Shown piece by piece: positions 1 through 6,888 of a stretch of DNA of 7,775 nucleotides. Position 1 is the first letter of the stretch, and the number at the start of each line of letters is the position of its first letter. The position numbers and the translations under genes are program-made. Source of the DNA: Bacteroides sp. Its GTDB lineage: Bacteria > Bacteroidota > Bacteroidia > Bacteroidales > Bacteroidaceae. The stretch covers positions 1-7,775 of the forward strand of contig JAJPZL010000094.1 in assembly GCA_021204375.1 (NCBI GenBank), given 5' to 3'. The notes beneath the pieces are model-generated. The model did no database searches and was not told where the DNA came from. It worked only from the letters and a program-made list of their open reading frames with translations.

Positions 1-10
1 ATTATATTCT

Positions 11-18
11 TACTTTTG
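11..18 (+). promoter_or_regulatory. Bacteroidetes-type -7 promoter element of nadE
   Basis: The sequence TACTTTTG matches the Bacteroidetes primary sigma factor -7 consensus TAnnTTTG exactly. It lies 24 bases before the nadE ATG, which implies a short leader of roughly 15-20 nt. The matching -33 element (TTTG, about 19-21 bases upstream) would fall outside the window, so only half of the promoter can be judged. The same octamer occurs at the transketolase operon promoter (6822-6829, minus strand). Confidence 0.6.
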
Positions 19-42
19 CCCCACAAACAAACTTGATACTAT

Positions 43-1971
43 ATGAATTACGGATTTGTAAAAGTAGCAGCCGCAGTACCCCGGGTCAGTGTCTCCGACT
101 GTAAGTTCAATGCTACACGGATAGAGAACCTTATTGCCATAGCCCATGGAAAAAGAATACAGATTATGGCTTTTCCGGAGCTATCTATAACGGGATATAC
201 CTGCGGTGACCTCTTTGCACAACACCTTCTTCTGGAAGAAGCCGAAGTTGCCCTGATGCAGATCATGAACAACGTAAGGCAATTAGATATTATCTGTATA
301 GTAGGTATACCCATCTCTTACAACGGTGCCCTTCTCAATTGTGCCGTTGCTTTCCAGAAAGGAAAGATACTGGGGATCGTTCCCAAAACCTATCTTCCCA
401 ACTACAAAGAGTTCTATGAATATAGATGGTTCACTCCTGCTTTCCATATAGAAAAAGCACAAATACGCTATTGCGGACAAGTGGTTCCCCTCGATAATAA
501 ATTACTTTTTGCCACACCCGATACGACCTTTGCCATTGAAATATGCGAAGACCTCTGGGCTCCTGTCCCACCCAGTTCCTCTCTCTCCCTGGAAGGTGCA
601 GAGATCATTTTCAATCTTTCCGCGGACGATGAGATCGTAGGTAAGCACAACTATCTCTGTTCCCTGATCAGCCAACAGTCAGCCCGTTGCATGGCCGGAT
701 ATGTATTCTCCTCCTGCGGGTACGGAGAGTCTACCACCGATGTGGTATTTGCCGGGAACGGACTTATTTATGAGAACGGCACCCTACTGAAACGTTCCGA
801 ACGTTTCAGTATGGAAGAGCAGATCGTGATCAGCGAGATCGATGTAGAACGTCTGCGGAGCGAACGTTGGGTCAATACCACCTTCTCAGCCAACAAAGCC
901 AACAACGGAAAAAGAGAGGTAACCGTGATCCAGACCGAGCAGACCAACTCTAAAGAGCTCCACCTGACCCGCATATTCGAACCGTTGCCTTTTGTTCCCA
1001 CAGGACCGGAATTGAATGAACGCTGTGAAGAAATATTCTCCATCCAGGTCTGCGGACTGGCCAAACGGATCGAACACACCCATGCAAAAACAGCTATTAT
1101 CGGCATATCAGGCGGGCTCGACTCCACGCTGGCCCTGCTGGTATGTATCAAAACATTCGATAAACTGGGGCTTTCCCGCAAAGATATCATCGGTATTACC
1201 ATGCCCGGATTCGGCACCACCGACCGTACCTACAACAATGCACTCGACCTGATGAGGGCCCTGGGAGTGACCATCCGCGAGATCAGTATCAAAGACGCCT
1301 GTATTCAGCATTTCAAAGATATCGGCCATGATATTAACATACACGATGTAACCTACGAGAACTCCCAGGCACGGGAAAGAACCCAGATACTCATGGATAT
1401 AGCCAACCAGATGAACGGCCTGGTTATCGGCACAGGAGACCTGTCGGAACTGGCCCTGGGTTGGGCCACCTACAACGGCGACCACATGTCTATGTACGGA
1501 GTCAATGCCAGCATTCCCAAAACACTGGTTATACACCTGGTAGATTGGGTAGCCAACCACGAAGTGGATGCAGTGACCAGGGATATCCTGTTGGATATTA
1601 AAGATATCCCCATCAGCCCGGAACTGATACCGGCCGATGAACAGGGAGAGATCATCCAGAGAACGGAAGACCTGGTTGGTCCCTACGAACTGCATGACTT
1701 CTTCCTCTACTACTTTATGCGGTTCGGTTTTCGCCCCAAAAAGATACATTACCTGGCTTCCATTGCTTTCAAAGGAAAATATACGGAAGAGACCATCAAA
1801 AAGTGGATCACCATCTTCTTCCGTCGCTTCTTCAGTCAGCAATTCAAACGCTCCTGCCTGCCGGACGGCCCCAAAGTAGGAACGGTAGCTATCAGTCCCC
1901 GTGGCGACTGGCGCATGCCCAGCGACGCCAGTTCGGCTTTGTGGCTGAAAGAGTGCGAAGAGATCCGGTAA
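43..1971 (+). CDS. nadE: Glutamine-dependent NAD+ synthase (NadE)
   Basis: This cytosolic enzyme makes NAD+ from deamido-NAD+, ATP and glutamine, the last step of NAD biosynthesis. Residues 1 to about 285 are a nitrilase-type glutaminase domain with the Glu-Lys-Cys triad visible as E46 (in FPELSITGYT), K115 (in PKTYLPNY) and C168 (in IEICEDLW). From about residue 325 follows the NAD synthase domain, with the pyrophosphatase P-loop SGGLDS at 356-361 and the conserved GTGDLSELALGW block at 463-474. The length of 642 residues is usual for the fused glutaminase-synthetase form in Bacteroidales, and the gene looks intact. The ATG at 43 follows a -7 promoter element at 11-18. It has no clear Shine-Dalgarno sequence, which is common in this phylum. 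The gene converges on the sugar operon and shares a terminator with it, but has no evident functional link to it. Codons 247-257 contain a perfect 27-base palindrome. Confidence 0.96.
   Translation: MNYGFVKVAAAVPRVSVSDCKFNATRIENLIAIAHGKRIQIMAFPELSITGYTCGDLFAQHLLLEEAEVALMQIMNNVRQLDIICIVGIPISYNGALLNCAVAFQKGKILGIVPKTYLPNYKEFYEYRWFTPAFHIEKAQIRYCGQVVPLDNKLLFATPDTTFAIEICEDLWAPVPPSSSLSLEGAEIIFNLSADDEIVGKHNYLCSLISQQSARCMAGYVFSSCGYGESTTDVVFAGNGLIYENGTLLKRSERFSMEEQIVISEIDVERLRSERWVNTTFSANKANNGKREVTVIQTEQTNSKELHLTRIFEPLPFVPTGPELNERCEEIFSIQVCGLAKRIEHTHAKTAIIGISGGLDSTLALLVCIKTFDKLGLSRKDIIGITMPGFGTTDRTYNNALDLMRALGVTIREISIKDACIQHFKDIGHDINIHDVTYENSQARERTQILMDIANQMNGLVIGTGDLSELALGWATYNGDHMSMYGVNASIPKTLVIHLVDWVANHEVDAVTRDILLDIKDIPISPELIPADEQGEIIQRTEDLVGPYELHDFFLYYFMRFGFRPKKIHYLASIAFKGKYTEETIKKWITIFFRRFFSQQFKRSCLPDGPKVGTVAISPRGDWRMPSDASSALWLKECEEIR
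785..811. repeat. Perfect 27-base palindrome inside nadE
   Basis: Arm TACTGAAACGTTC (785-797) is exactly complementary to GAACGTTTCAGTA (799-811) around a single central base (798). It lies in the nadE reading frame over codons 248-257, between the glutaminase core and the linker. Nothing in the neighbourhood (no promoter, start codon or gene boundary) explains it. It may be chance combined with coding constraint, a protein-binding site, or an mRNA hairpin. The arms are certain; a function is not. Confidence 0.55.
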
Positions 1972-1978
1972 AATGTAC

Positions 1979-2018
1979 TAAAAAGAGGCTATCTTACCAC
2001 TGAGATAGCCTCTTTTTA
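1979..2018. terminator. Bidirectional rho-independent terminator between nadE and the isomerase gene
   Basis: A perfect 16-bp stem (1979-1994 with 2003-2018) encloses the 8-base loop TACCACTG. The stem core AGAGGCTATCT has a run of A on the left and a run of T on the right, so the transcript from either strand ends in a U-tract after the hairpin. It starts 8 bases after the nadE stop and lies 28 bases beyond the stop of the minus-strand isomerase gene. It should therefore end both convergent transcripts. Confidence 0.92.
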
Positions 2019-2023
2019 TATGT

Positions 2024-2055
2024 CATAGTTTACGGGATTACCGGCGTTAACTATG
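2024..2055. repeat. Imperfect inverted repeat over the isomerase stop codon
   Basis: CATAGTTTACG (2024-2034) pairs with CGTTAACTATG (2045-2055) at 10 of 11 positions, with one T-T mismatch and a 10-base loop. The right arm covers the last codons and stop (2047-2049) of the minus-strand isomerase gene. On that strand it comes just before the main terminator, so the operon transcript would end in two tandem hairpins. It lacks its own U-tract and is more likely a 3'-end stability element or a terminator helper than a terminator. Confidence 0.5.
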
Positions 2056-3471
2056 CTTGTAAAGATTCCATCCCAGGTAGTTATCGGTAGCCTCTTCCAA
2101 AATATCCACCAGGCTTCCACGGCACATAGCTACATGGTGCTCAAATCCATTCTTACAGATAAACTTCATCAGGTTTTGCAGATTATCGATCTGCGTAACC
2201 GCAATACCTCCGTCCATTCCATACGCATCGTCTGTGATCTCTCCTTCGCCGGTGTAAGCCTTGATCTCACCCAACGTATCATCCGTAGAGATACGGAAAT
2301 AGGAGAAAGGCCCGGCAGCCACTTTACCTTTGATAGCCCCGAAGGTATCGACCTGTTCCAGCACAGTACCCAATACATCTAAGCTGGAGATCTCTATCTC
2401 ATTCAACATAAATGATTTGGGATAATTACAGCAGTGGGTACATACACATTTATTCTTTTCACCGGCAAAGTTATTGTTCCAATCCAGCAGTGCAGGCGAT
2501 TTTCCGGAAGCCAGCATCAGGGTATACATAGAAACAGCTCCGGCAATATCAGCTTCACAGGCACAGGGGATCAGCTTTTCACCCAGCATACTCATCGTTA
2601 CACAGGCAGAACAACCATACGTCTTTTGAAGGGCATCCCAGCACTGAATAGCAGTCGCATCGATCTGGTTGGCCTGGATCCAGTTCTCTACAGCGATACC
2701 AAAGGCAGCCTGCATAGCCAGCTTTTCGGCACTTACACAGGCGGGGACTGTTCCATAAGCCCGGATAGAGGCTACTTTAGCCTGTACCTCTTCCGAGTTC
2801 TTATCAATCTTCTCCGCATCGGCAATGATCAGGGTCATATCGACCGGTACTACGGTAATACCATACGCCTGCAACAGCTTTTCACTGGCACGAACGGTCT
2901 GGAAACCGGCAGGACGCAGGCCGATCAGGCCGATACGGGCCGAACGCAATCCGTTCACTACCCGGCAAACAGCAGCAAAACGTTCCAGGTCTTCTGTAAA
3001 TACCTCGCTATCCAGGTCGCAGGTATGCAGGGTGGTATCGGTAAAAGGAATCCCATACTGATACAGGTTGTTACATACGGAGATCTTTCCGCAGAAGGCA
3101 TCCCGCCGACTCTGAACATCTACTTTATCATTCTCATCGTTACAAGCCTGTACCAGCACCGGTACATCCAGTTTGGCAAGGTTAATACTGTTCACTACCC
3201 CTACTTCGTCCCCAAAGTTTGGTAGTACCACTACAATACCGTCAATACGGTCGCGGTTGGCTTTGAAAAGAGCTGCACACTTTTGTGCATCTTCATAGGT
3301 TTCAATACACCCTCCGTGAGGAGTCTGGTCACTATCCAGGATCACAGATTCATGTCCCAGCTCCTGAATTTTCTGCAGGATAACCGGACGGGCCTTTTCC
3401 GCCAGTGCCGCATTGAAAATATTACGTGTTGCGACGATCACTCCGAAAGTAAGTTTTTCTTTGTATGCCAT
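2047..3471 (-). CDS. L-fucose/L-arabinose isomerase-family protein, likely aldose-ketose isomerase of unknown substrate
   Basis: Predicted to interconvert an aldose and its ketose in the cytosol with a divalent metal. It has the layout of the fucose/arabinose isomerase superfamily: a Rossmann-like N-terminal region (about 8-165, including the GIVVVLPNFGDE stretch), a middle domain, and a C-terminal barrel-like part. Numbered from the ATG chosen here, the CEAD motif holds E306 and D308 (D308 is the expected metal ligand), DWNNNF lies at 330-335, H346 is in a CxCxHCC cluster, and H445/H446 near the end fit the conserved metal-binding His. The 474 residues are much shorter than E. coli FucI (about 590). 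The frame also opens with TTG at 3480, but the ATG at 3471 is preferred because a GGA sits 5-7 bases upstream and the sequence before the TTG has no ribosome-binding character. It is the last gene of the operon, 30 bases after the kinase. With 19 cysteines it is unusually Cys-rich. Whether it acts on fucose, arabinose, apiose or something else cannot be read from the sequence. Confidence 0.82.
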   Translation of the reverse strand: MAYKEKLTFGVIVATRNIFNAALAEKARPVILQKIQELGHESVILDSDQTPHGGCIETYEDAQKCAALFKANRDRIDGIVVVLPNFGDEVGVVNSINLAKLDVPVLVQACNDENDKVDVQSRRDAFCGKISVCNNLYQYGIPFTDTTLHTCDLDSEVFTEDLERFAAVCRVVNGLRSARIGLIGLRPAGFQTVRASEKLLQAYGITVVPVDMTLIIADAEKIDKNSEEVQAKVASIRAYGTVPACVSAEKLAMQAAFGIAVENWIQANQIDATAIQCWDALQKTYGCSACVTMSMLGEKLIPCACEADIAGAVSMYTLMLASGKSPALLDWNNNFAGEKNKCVCTHCCNYPKSFMLNEIEISSLDVLGTVLEQVDTFGAIKGKVAAGPFSYFRISTDDTLGEIKAYTGEGEITDDAYGMDGGIAVTQIDNLQNLMKFICKNGFEHHVAMCRGSLVDILEEATDNYLGWNLYKHS

Positions 3472-3501
3472 AGTATCCAATTATTTTTTGAATTATTTTT
3501 A

Positions 3502-4983
3502 TTATTTATTTACCATCTCTACTGCTGTTTTCCACCCCTCATACAGGGAGGTACGAAGAGACTCTTCCATATCAGGCAGGATGTAGTCATCCCCCTTGCG
3601 AAGGCGTTTCACCGCTTCAAAGCTACTCCACAATCCGGTAGCAAAACCCGAAAGGATAACAGCCCCCAGGGCAGAAGCCTCCTCTATTTCCAGCCGGTTG
3701 ATCTTTGCATCCAGCATATCGGCCTGGAACTGCATCAAGAAGTTATTACGGGAAGGACCTCCATCTACCCGGAGCTCTTTCAATACGACATCGGTATGGT
3801 ATTTCATCAGGTCGATCAAATCCTTTACCTGGTAAGCAATCGCCTCCAGGGAGGCACGCACTACATGCTCACGGGTGGTAGAGAGGGTCATTCCACACAG
3901 GATAGCCCGGGCTTCCGGATTCCACCAGGGCGCTCCCAGGCCGCTGAAAGCCGGTACTAAATAGACTCCCTCATTTCCTTCCACAGAGGTAGCCATCTCT
4001 TCGGCCACTATGGGGCTATTGATCAGTTTCAGGTTGTCAACCAGCCATTTGATCGTGGCTCCCGTACAATGTATATTCCCTTCAAACGCATAAAAGACCT
4101 CTCCCAGGGCAGCAAAAGCAACGGAAGTGACCAATCCTTTAGGAGGCAACATAGCCTCTTTCCCGATATTGATCATCACGGACGAACCGGTTCCGTAGGT
4201 AGCCTTTCCCATCCCCTCTTCGAAACACATCTGCCCCACCAGTGCACCGTGCGAATCGCCCAGCACCCCTGCCACAGGAACAGGATCCTCCAGGATCTCC
4301 TCTATATCGGTATAGGCGAAGATCGAATCCGAAGGTTTTACCTGTGGCATCATCTCCCGGGGAATAGTAAAGAGTTCCAGTAATTTATCGTCCCAGTCGA
4401 GGGTATGGATATTAAAAAGCAGGGTACGGGATGCATTGGTATAATCCGTAGCATGTACCCTACCCCCGGTAAGCTTCCAGATAAGCCAGCTCTCTATCGT
4501 ACCACACAACAACTCTCCCTGCTCAGCCAGCGCACGGGCTCCGGATTCATTATCCAGCAACCACTTGATACCACTGGCAGAGAAATAAGGGTTGATATTA
4601 AGCCCGCTCTTTTCCAGCACTATCGGGTCGGCTCCCTGCCGGGAGAGCTCCTCACAGATAGCGGTACCACGCTGGCATTGCCATACCACCGCATTACCCA
4701 CGGGCCTGCCACTCTTTTTGTTCCACACCACTGCGGTTTCCCGCTGATTGGTGATAGCCAGCGACACAATATCCGCCCGGTCGATCCCATTCCGGGTGAC
4801 CAGCAGGCGAATAGCCTCCAGCATATTCTGCCAGATCTCCTGCGGATCGTGTTCTACCCAACCAGGGGCCGGATAGTATTGTTTATGAGGAATATTCTCC
4901 CGGCAAACCAACCGGCACGTATCATCAAAAAGGATCGCTTTGGTAGACGAAGTACTCTGGTCTATAGTAAGTATGTAGCGCAT
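3502..4983 (-). CDS. FGGY-family sugar kinase, glycerol-kinase-like but with altered substrate pocket
   Basis: Predicted to phosphorylate a polyol or ketose with ATP in the cytosol. Over all 493 residues it aligns colinearly with E. coli GlpK at a constant offset of two. The phosphate loop DQSTSSTK is at 8-15, NQRE at 79-82, W101, Y133, and ATP-site residues T265, G308, G409 and N413. The catalytic base D243 (GlpK D245) is kept. Two glycerol contacts are not: GlpK Q246 is S244 here, and GlpK F270 is S268. GlpK Q247 is H245. The GGTR loop that binds fructose-1,6-bisphosphate in E. coli is also absent (LEDPVP at 231-236). These changes argue for a larger substrate, probably the ketose made by the isomerase next to it. 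The start lies 2 bases after the transketolase C-subunit stop, so translation is probably coupled. True glycerol kinase remains possible but is less likely, since no glycerol facilitator or glycerol-3-phosphate dehydrogenase is nearby. Confidence 0.87.
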   Translation of the reverse strand: MRYILTIDQSTSSTKAILFDDTCRLVCRENIPHKQYYPAPGWVEHDPQEIWQNMLEAIRLLVTRNGIDRADIVSLAITNQRETAVVWNKKSGRPVGNAVVWQCQRGTAICEELSRQGADPIVLEKSGLNINPYFSASGIKWLLDNESGARALAEQGELLCGTIESWLIWKLTGGRVHATDYTNASRTLLFNIHTLDWDDKLLELFTIPREMMPQVKPSDSIFAYTDIEEILEDPVPVAGVLGDSHGALVGQMCFEEGMGKATYGTGSSVMINIGKEAMLPPKGLVTSVAFAALGEVFYAFEGNIHCTGATIKWLVDNLKLINSPIVAEEMATSVEGNEGVYLVPAFSGLGAPWWNPEARAILCGMTLSTTREHVVRASLEAIAYQVKDLIDLMKYHTDVVLKELRVDGGPSRNNFLMQFQADMLDAKINRLEIEEASALGAVILSGFATGLWSSFEAVKRLRKGDDYILPDMEESLRTSLYEGWKTAVEMVNK

Positions 4984-4985
4984 AT

Positions 4986-5924
4986 CTATCTCTTTAAAGC
5001 TTTCAACGCAGTTTTGTATATTCCTTCGTGATCAAATCCGTAGTGACGGAAGATCTCGGTATTCTTGCCGTGAACCGTATTCTCATCCGGAACACCCAGT
5101 ATTTTTACCGGGACGGGATGATGCCGGCTTGTGATCTCGGCAACCATACCTCCCAGTCCTCCGTAGATGCTATGCTCTTCGGCCGTGATAATAAGCCCCG
5201 TCTCGCAGGCACACCGCAGGATCATCTCCTCATCCACCGGTTTGAGGGTATGCATATCCACCACCCGAGCCTGTATTCCTTGTTCCCGGAGCCTTTCACC
5301 CGCTTTCAGGCAGTGATAAACAGTCTCCCCGGTACCGATCAGGGTAAGATCATTCCCCTCCATGAGCAGGTTTGCTTTTCCTATTTCAAAAGGAACCTCT
5401 TCGCCGGTATAGACATCGGGCACAGGATTGCGCCCTACCCTTACATAGACAGGACGAATATGGTTAGCTAATTGTACTGTCATTTTTGCTGCCTGTTTCA
5501 CATCGCAGGGAAAAATAATATCCATTCCGGGGAAGGTGCGCAGTACGGCAATATCGTGCAGGCTGTGGTGGGTAGCTCCCAGAGCTCCATAACTCACCCC
5601 TCCGCTTACACCGATTATATTGACCCGGTTGCGGGAATAAGCGACATCGACTTTGATCTGCTCCAGGCTACGGGCTACGTAGAAACAGGCAGGTCCGCAC
5701 ACAAATACTTTTTTTCCGGCAGAAGCCAGCCCGGCTCCCACTCCTACTGCATTTTGCTCGGCAATACCAACTTCTACAAACTGCTCCGGCAGTTCGTTGG
5801 TAAAATCGGTCAGGGTAACAGATCCGCTGGCATCCGAAGTGACCACAACAATATCCCTGTCCTCCCTGCCCAGTTTCAGCAAGGTATCGGTTATACTTTT
5901 TCGGGTAGGTGTCTTATTTGACAT
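4986..5924 (-). CDS. Transketolase C-terminal subunit (pyrimidine-binding and C-terminal domains)
   Basis: Second half of a two-chain, thiamine-diphosphate-dependent transketolase, which moves a two-carbon ketol unit from a ketose phosphate to an aldose phosphate. Residues from about 6 to 170 form the pyrimidine-binding domain. E56 in GIAEQN corresponds to the catalytic Glu that activates thiamine (E. coli TktA E411), and the H119-H120 pair in GATHHSLHD lies where TktA has its substrate-contacting THQP histidine. Residues from about 185 to 305 form the transketolase C-terminal domain. The 312-residue length is normal for split transketolases. The protein needs the N-terminal subunit encoded just upstream, whose stop is 12 bases before this ATG, and it has its own strong Shine-Dalgarno sequence (5931-5936). 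1-deoxyxylulose-5-phosphate synthase is excluded as a label because the partner and motifs are of transketolase type. Confidence 0.93.
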   Translation of the reverse strand: MSNKTPTRKSITDTLLKLGREDRDIVVVTSDASGSVTLTDFTNELPEQFVEVGIAEQNAVGVGAGLASAGKKVFVCGPACFYVARSLEQIKVDVAYSRNRVNIIGVSGGVSYGALGATHHSLHDIAVLRTFPGMDIIFPCDVKQAAKMTVQLANHIRPVYVRVGRNPVPDVYTGEEVPFEIGKANLLMEGNDLTLIGTGETVYHCLKAGERLREQGIQARVVDMHTLKPVDEEMILRCACETGLIITAEEHSIYGGLGGMVAEITSRHHPVPVKILGVPDENTVHGKNTEIFRHYGFDHEGIYKTALKALKR

Positions 5925-5930
5925 AATATT

Positions 5931-5936
5931 CTCCTT
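5931..5936 (-). promoter_or_regulatory. Strong Shine-Dalgarno site of the transketolase C-subunit gene
   Basis: AAGGAG on the minus strand, six bases before the ATG at 5924 and directly abutting the stop codon of the N-subunit gene. It is a near-perfect anti-16S complement and the only strong one in this window, where other starts have weak or no such site. It confirms the start and shows that the two transketolase halves are separate genes rather than one gene broken by a frameshift. Confidence 0.8.
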
Positions 5937-6782
5937 TTAGTCGGTTAGTAATTGATAGCTGGCAAGACGCTCTTTGATCTCGGCCACAGCCTGCTGATAT
6001 TCAGATTCACAGGGAACTCCATGATGCCATTTAAGCCCGTTCTCCATAAAGGAGATCCCTTTTCCTTTGGTAGTGCGGGAGATGATGAGATGCGGTTTTC
6101 CGTTGGTATAATCAATATTCTCAAACGTCCGGAGAATAGCATCCGGATCGTTCCCGTCCATCTCATGCACATCCCAGCCAAAGGCTTCCCAACGGCGGTC
6201 CATCGGTTCCAGGGACATTACATGTTCGGTAGTATCGCTGATCTGCAATCCGTTGCGGTCGATAATGGCGATCAGGTTATCTAATTTATAATGGCTGGCA
6301 GACATAGCCGCCTCATAAATAGAGCCTTCGCCCTGTTCACCGTCTCCCATCAACACGTAGGTTCTATACGACTTTTTATCCATCCGGGCAGCCAGGGCCA
6401 TTCCTACCCCCACAGAAAGACCGTGCCCCAGAGCACCACTGTTCACATCGATCCCGGGGATCTTAATGGTCGGGTGTCCTGCAAAGGGTGAGTTAAATTC
6501 CCCGTAACTATCCAGCTTACCCGGAGCAATAAAACCGACAGCTTCCAGCGTACAATAGAGCGCCTCCACACTATGTCCTTTACTCATGATAAAACGGTCC
6601 CGGTTATCCATACCGGGATCTTCAGGATCTACATTCAGGATCCGGAAATAGAGCGCAGTCAAAAGATCGACCGAAGAGAGACCTCCTCCGATATGACCGG
6701 CACCGGCTTTATAAACCACCTCTACCAGCCGTAGCCGTATTTCTTCTGCTGTTTGTTTCAAACTGTTTACTTTCTTTCGCAT
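5937..6782 (-). CDS. Transketolase N-terminal subunit (thiamine-diphosphate-binding)
   Basis: First half of a two-chain transketolase, carrying the diphosphate- and Mg2+-binding domain. The motifs match E. coli TktA in order: H30 in GAGHIGGG (TktA H26), H70 in SKGH (H66), H103 in AGHP (H100), the GDG thiamine motif at 146-148 with its partner N177, and the KGKG...WHHG segment near the end. The 281-residue length is normal for the split form. It is the first structural gene of the operon. A promoter, a repeated putative operator and a small palindrome lie in the 106 bases before it. The start has no Shine-Dalgarno sequence; the leader before it is A/T-rich. Bacteroidales usually also encode a single-chain housekeeping transketolase elsewhere, so this pair is probably dedicated to the sugar handled by the operon. 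It could also work with ordinary pentose phosphates. Confidence 0.93.
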   Translation of the reverse strand: MRKKVNSLKQTAEEIRLRLVEVVYKAGAGHIGGGLSSVDLLTALYFRILNVDPEDPGMDNRDRFIMSKGHSVEALYCTLEAVGFIAPGKLDSYGEFNSPFAGHPTIKIPGIDVNSGALGHGLSVGVGMALAARMDKKSYRTYVLMGDGEQGEGSIYEAAMSASHYKLDNLIAIIDRNGLQISDTTEHVMSLEPMDRRWEAFGWDVHEMDGNDPDAILRTFENIDYTNGKPHLIISRTTKGKGISFMENGLKWHHGVPCESEYQQAVAEIKERLASYQLLTD

Positions 6783-6784
6783 AT

Positions 6785-6800
6785 CTATAAACTTTTATAG
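6785..6800. repeat. 16-base palindrome in the leader of the transketolase operon
   Basis: CTATAAA (6785-6791) and TTTATAG (6794-6800) are exact inverted copies around two central bases. They occupy positions -3 to -18 before the ATG of the N-subunit gene, downstream of the likely transcription start. It could be an operator within the leader or a weak AT-rich hairpin at the ribosome-binding region. A low-complexity coincidence is also possible. Confidence 0.45.
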
Positions 6801-6821
6801 GGTTCATTCAAAGGAACGGCA

Positions 6822-6829
6822 CAAAAGTA
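6822..6829 (-). promoter_or_regulatory. Bacteroidetes-type promoter (-7 element) of the transketolase-kinase-isomerase operon
   Basis: On the minus strand TACTTTTG matches TAnnTTTG exactly, 39 bases before the ATG at 6782. At the expected 19-base spacing upstream (6849-6852) is TTCG, a three-of-four match to the -33 consensus TTTG, and this lies inside one of the CTTTCGTTT repeats. A repressor bound there would compete with RNA polymerase. There is no terminator between the DeoR gene stop (6889) and this promoter, so read-through from the repressor gene is also possible. Confidence 0.65.
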
Positions 6830-6832
6830 AGT

Positions 6833-6874
6833 AAACGAAAGATTAAAACGAAAGAAAACAAAAGAAAAAGAAAG
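6833..6874 (-). promoter_or_regulatory. Putative DeoR-family operator: phased direct repeats of CTTTCGTTT
   Basis: On the minus strand there are two exact copies of CTTTCGTTT (6833-6841 and 6846-6854). Two one-mismatch copies follow: CTTTTGTTT (6856-6864) and CTTTCTTTT (6866-6874). Start-to-start spacings are 13, 10 and 10 bases, so the last three lie on the same face of the helix. The array abuts the -7 element and covers the -33 region. CTTTC-type direct repeats resemble the sites known for some DeoR-family repressors such as AgaR. Binding by the adjacent repressor is inferred. Confidence 0.55.
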
Positions 6875-6888
6875 TATTTATGGCTATG

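Noticed and set aside
1108..1842. A 244-codon minus-strand reading frame opposite nadE.
   Set aside because: It lies entirely antisense to the conserved NAD synthase domain, has no recognisable protein motif and no promoter; it is a shadow of the coding strand.
2434..3225. A 263-codon plus-strand reading frame opposite the isomerase gene.
   Set aside because: It is antisense to a well-supported gene, its composition resembles a reversed coding strand, and no family motif is seen.
3472..3480. Upstream TTG start for the isomerase (three extra residues).
   Set aside because: The ATG at 3471 has a GGA at suitable distance and is the common start codon. The sequence before the TTG is a featureless AT-rich tract. 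The TTG cannot be fully excluded.
3502..4983. Annotating the kinase as GlpK (glycerol kinase).
   Set aside because: Overall similarity is strong, but two glycerol contacts (GlpK Q246 and F270) are replaced and the neighbours are an isomerase and a transketolase, not glycerol uptake or dehydrogenase genes.
2047..6782. A sulfoquinovose degradation route using a transketolase.
   Set aside because: Such routes can use an isomerase and a split transketolase, but sulfofructose needs no kinase, and no sulfonate exporter, sulfoacetaldehyde enzyme or sulfoquinovosidase is visible. It is kept only as a weak alternative.
4986..6782. A single transketolase gene broken by a frameshift.
   Set aside because: The two halves have complete domain boundaries, an in-frame stop, a 12-base gap with a near-perfect Shine-Dalgarno site and a proper ATG, as in genuine split transketolases.
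6850..6874. The A/G-rich tract as a simple-sequence phase-variation repeat.
   Set aside because: Unit lengths are not uniform and there is no homopolymer or strict tandem repeat long enough for slippage; phased operator copies explain it better.
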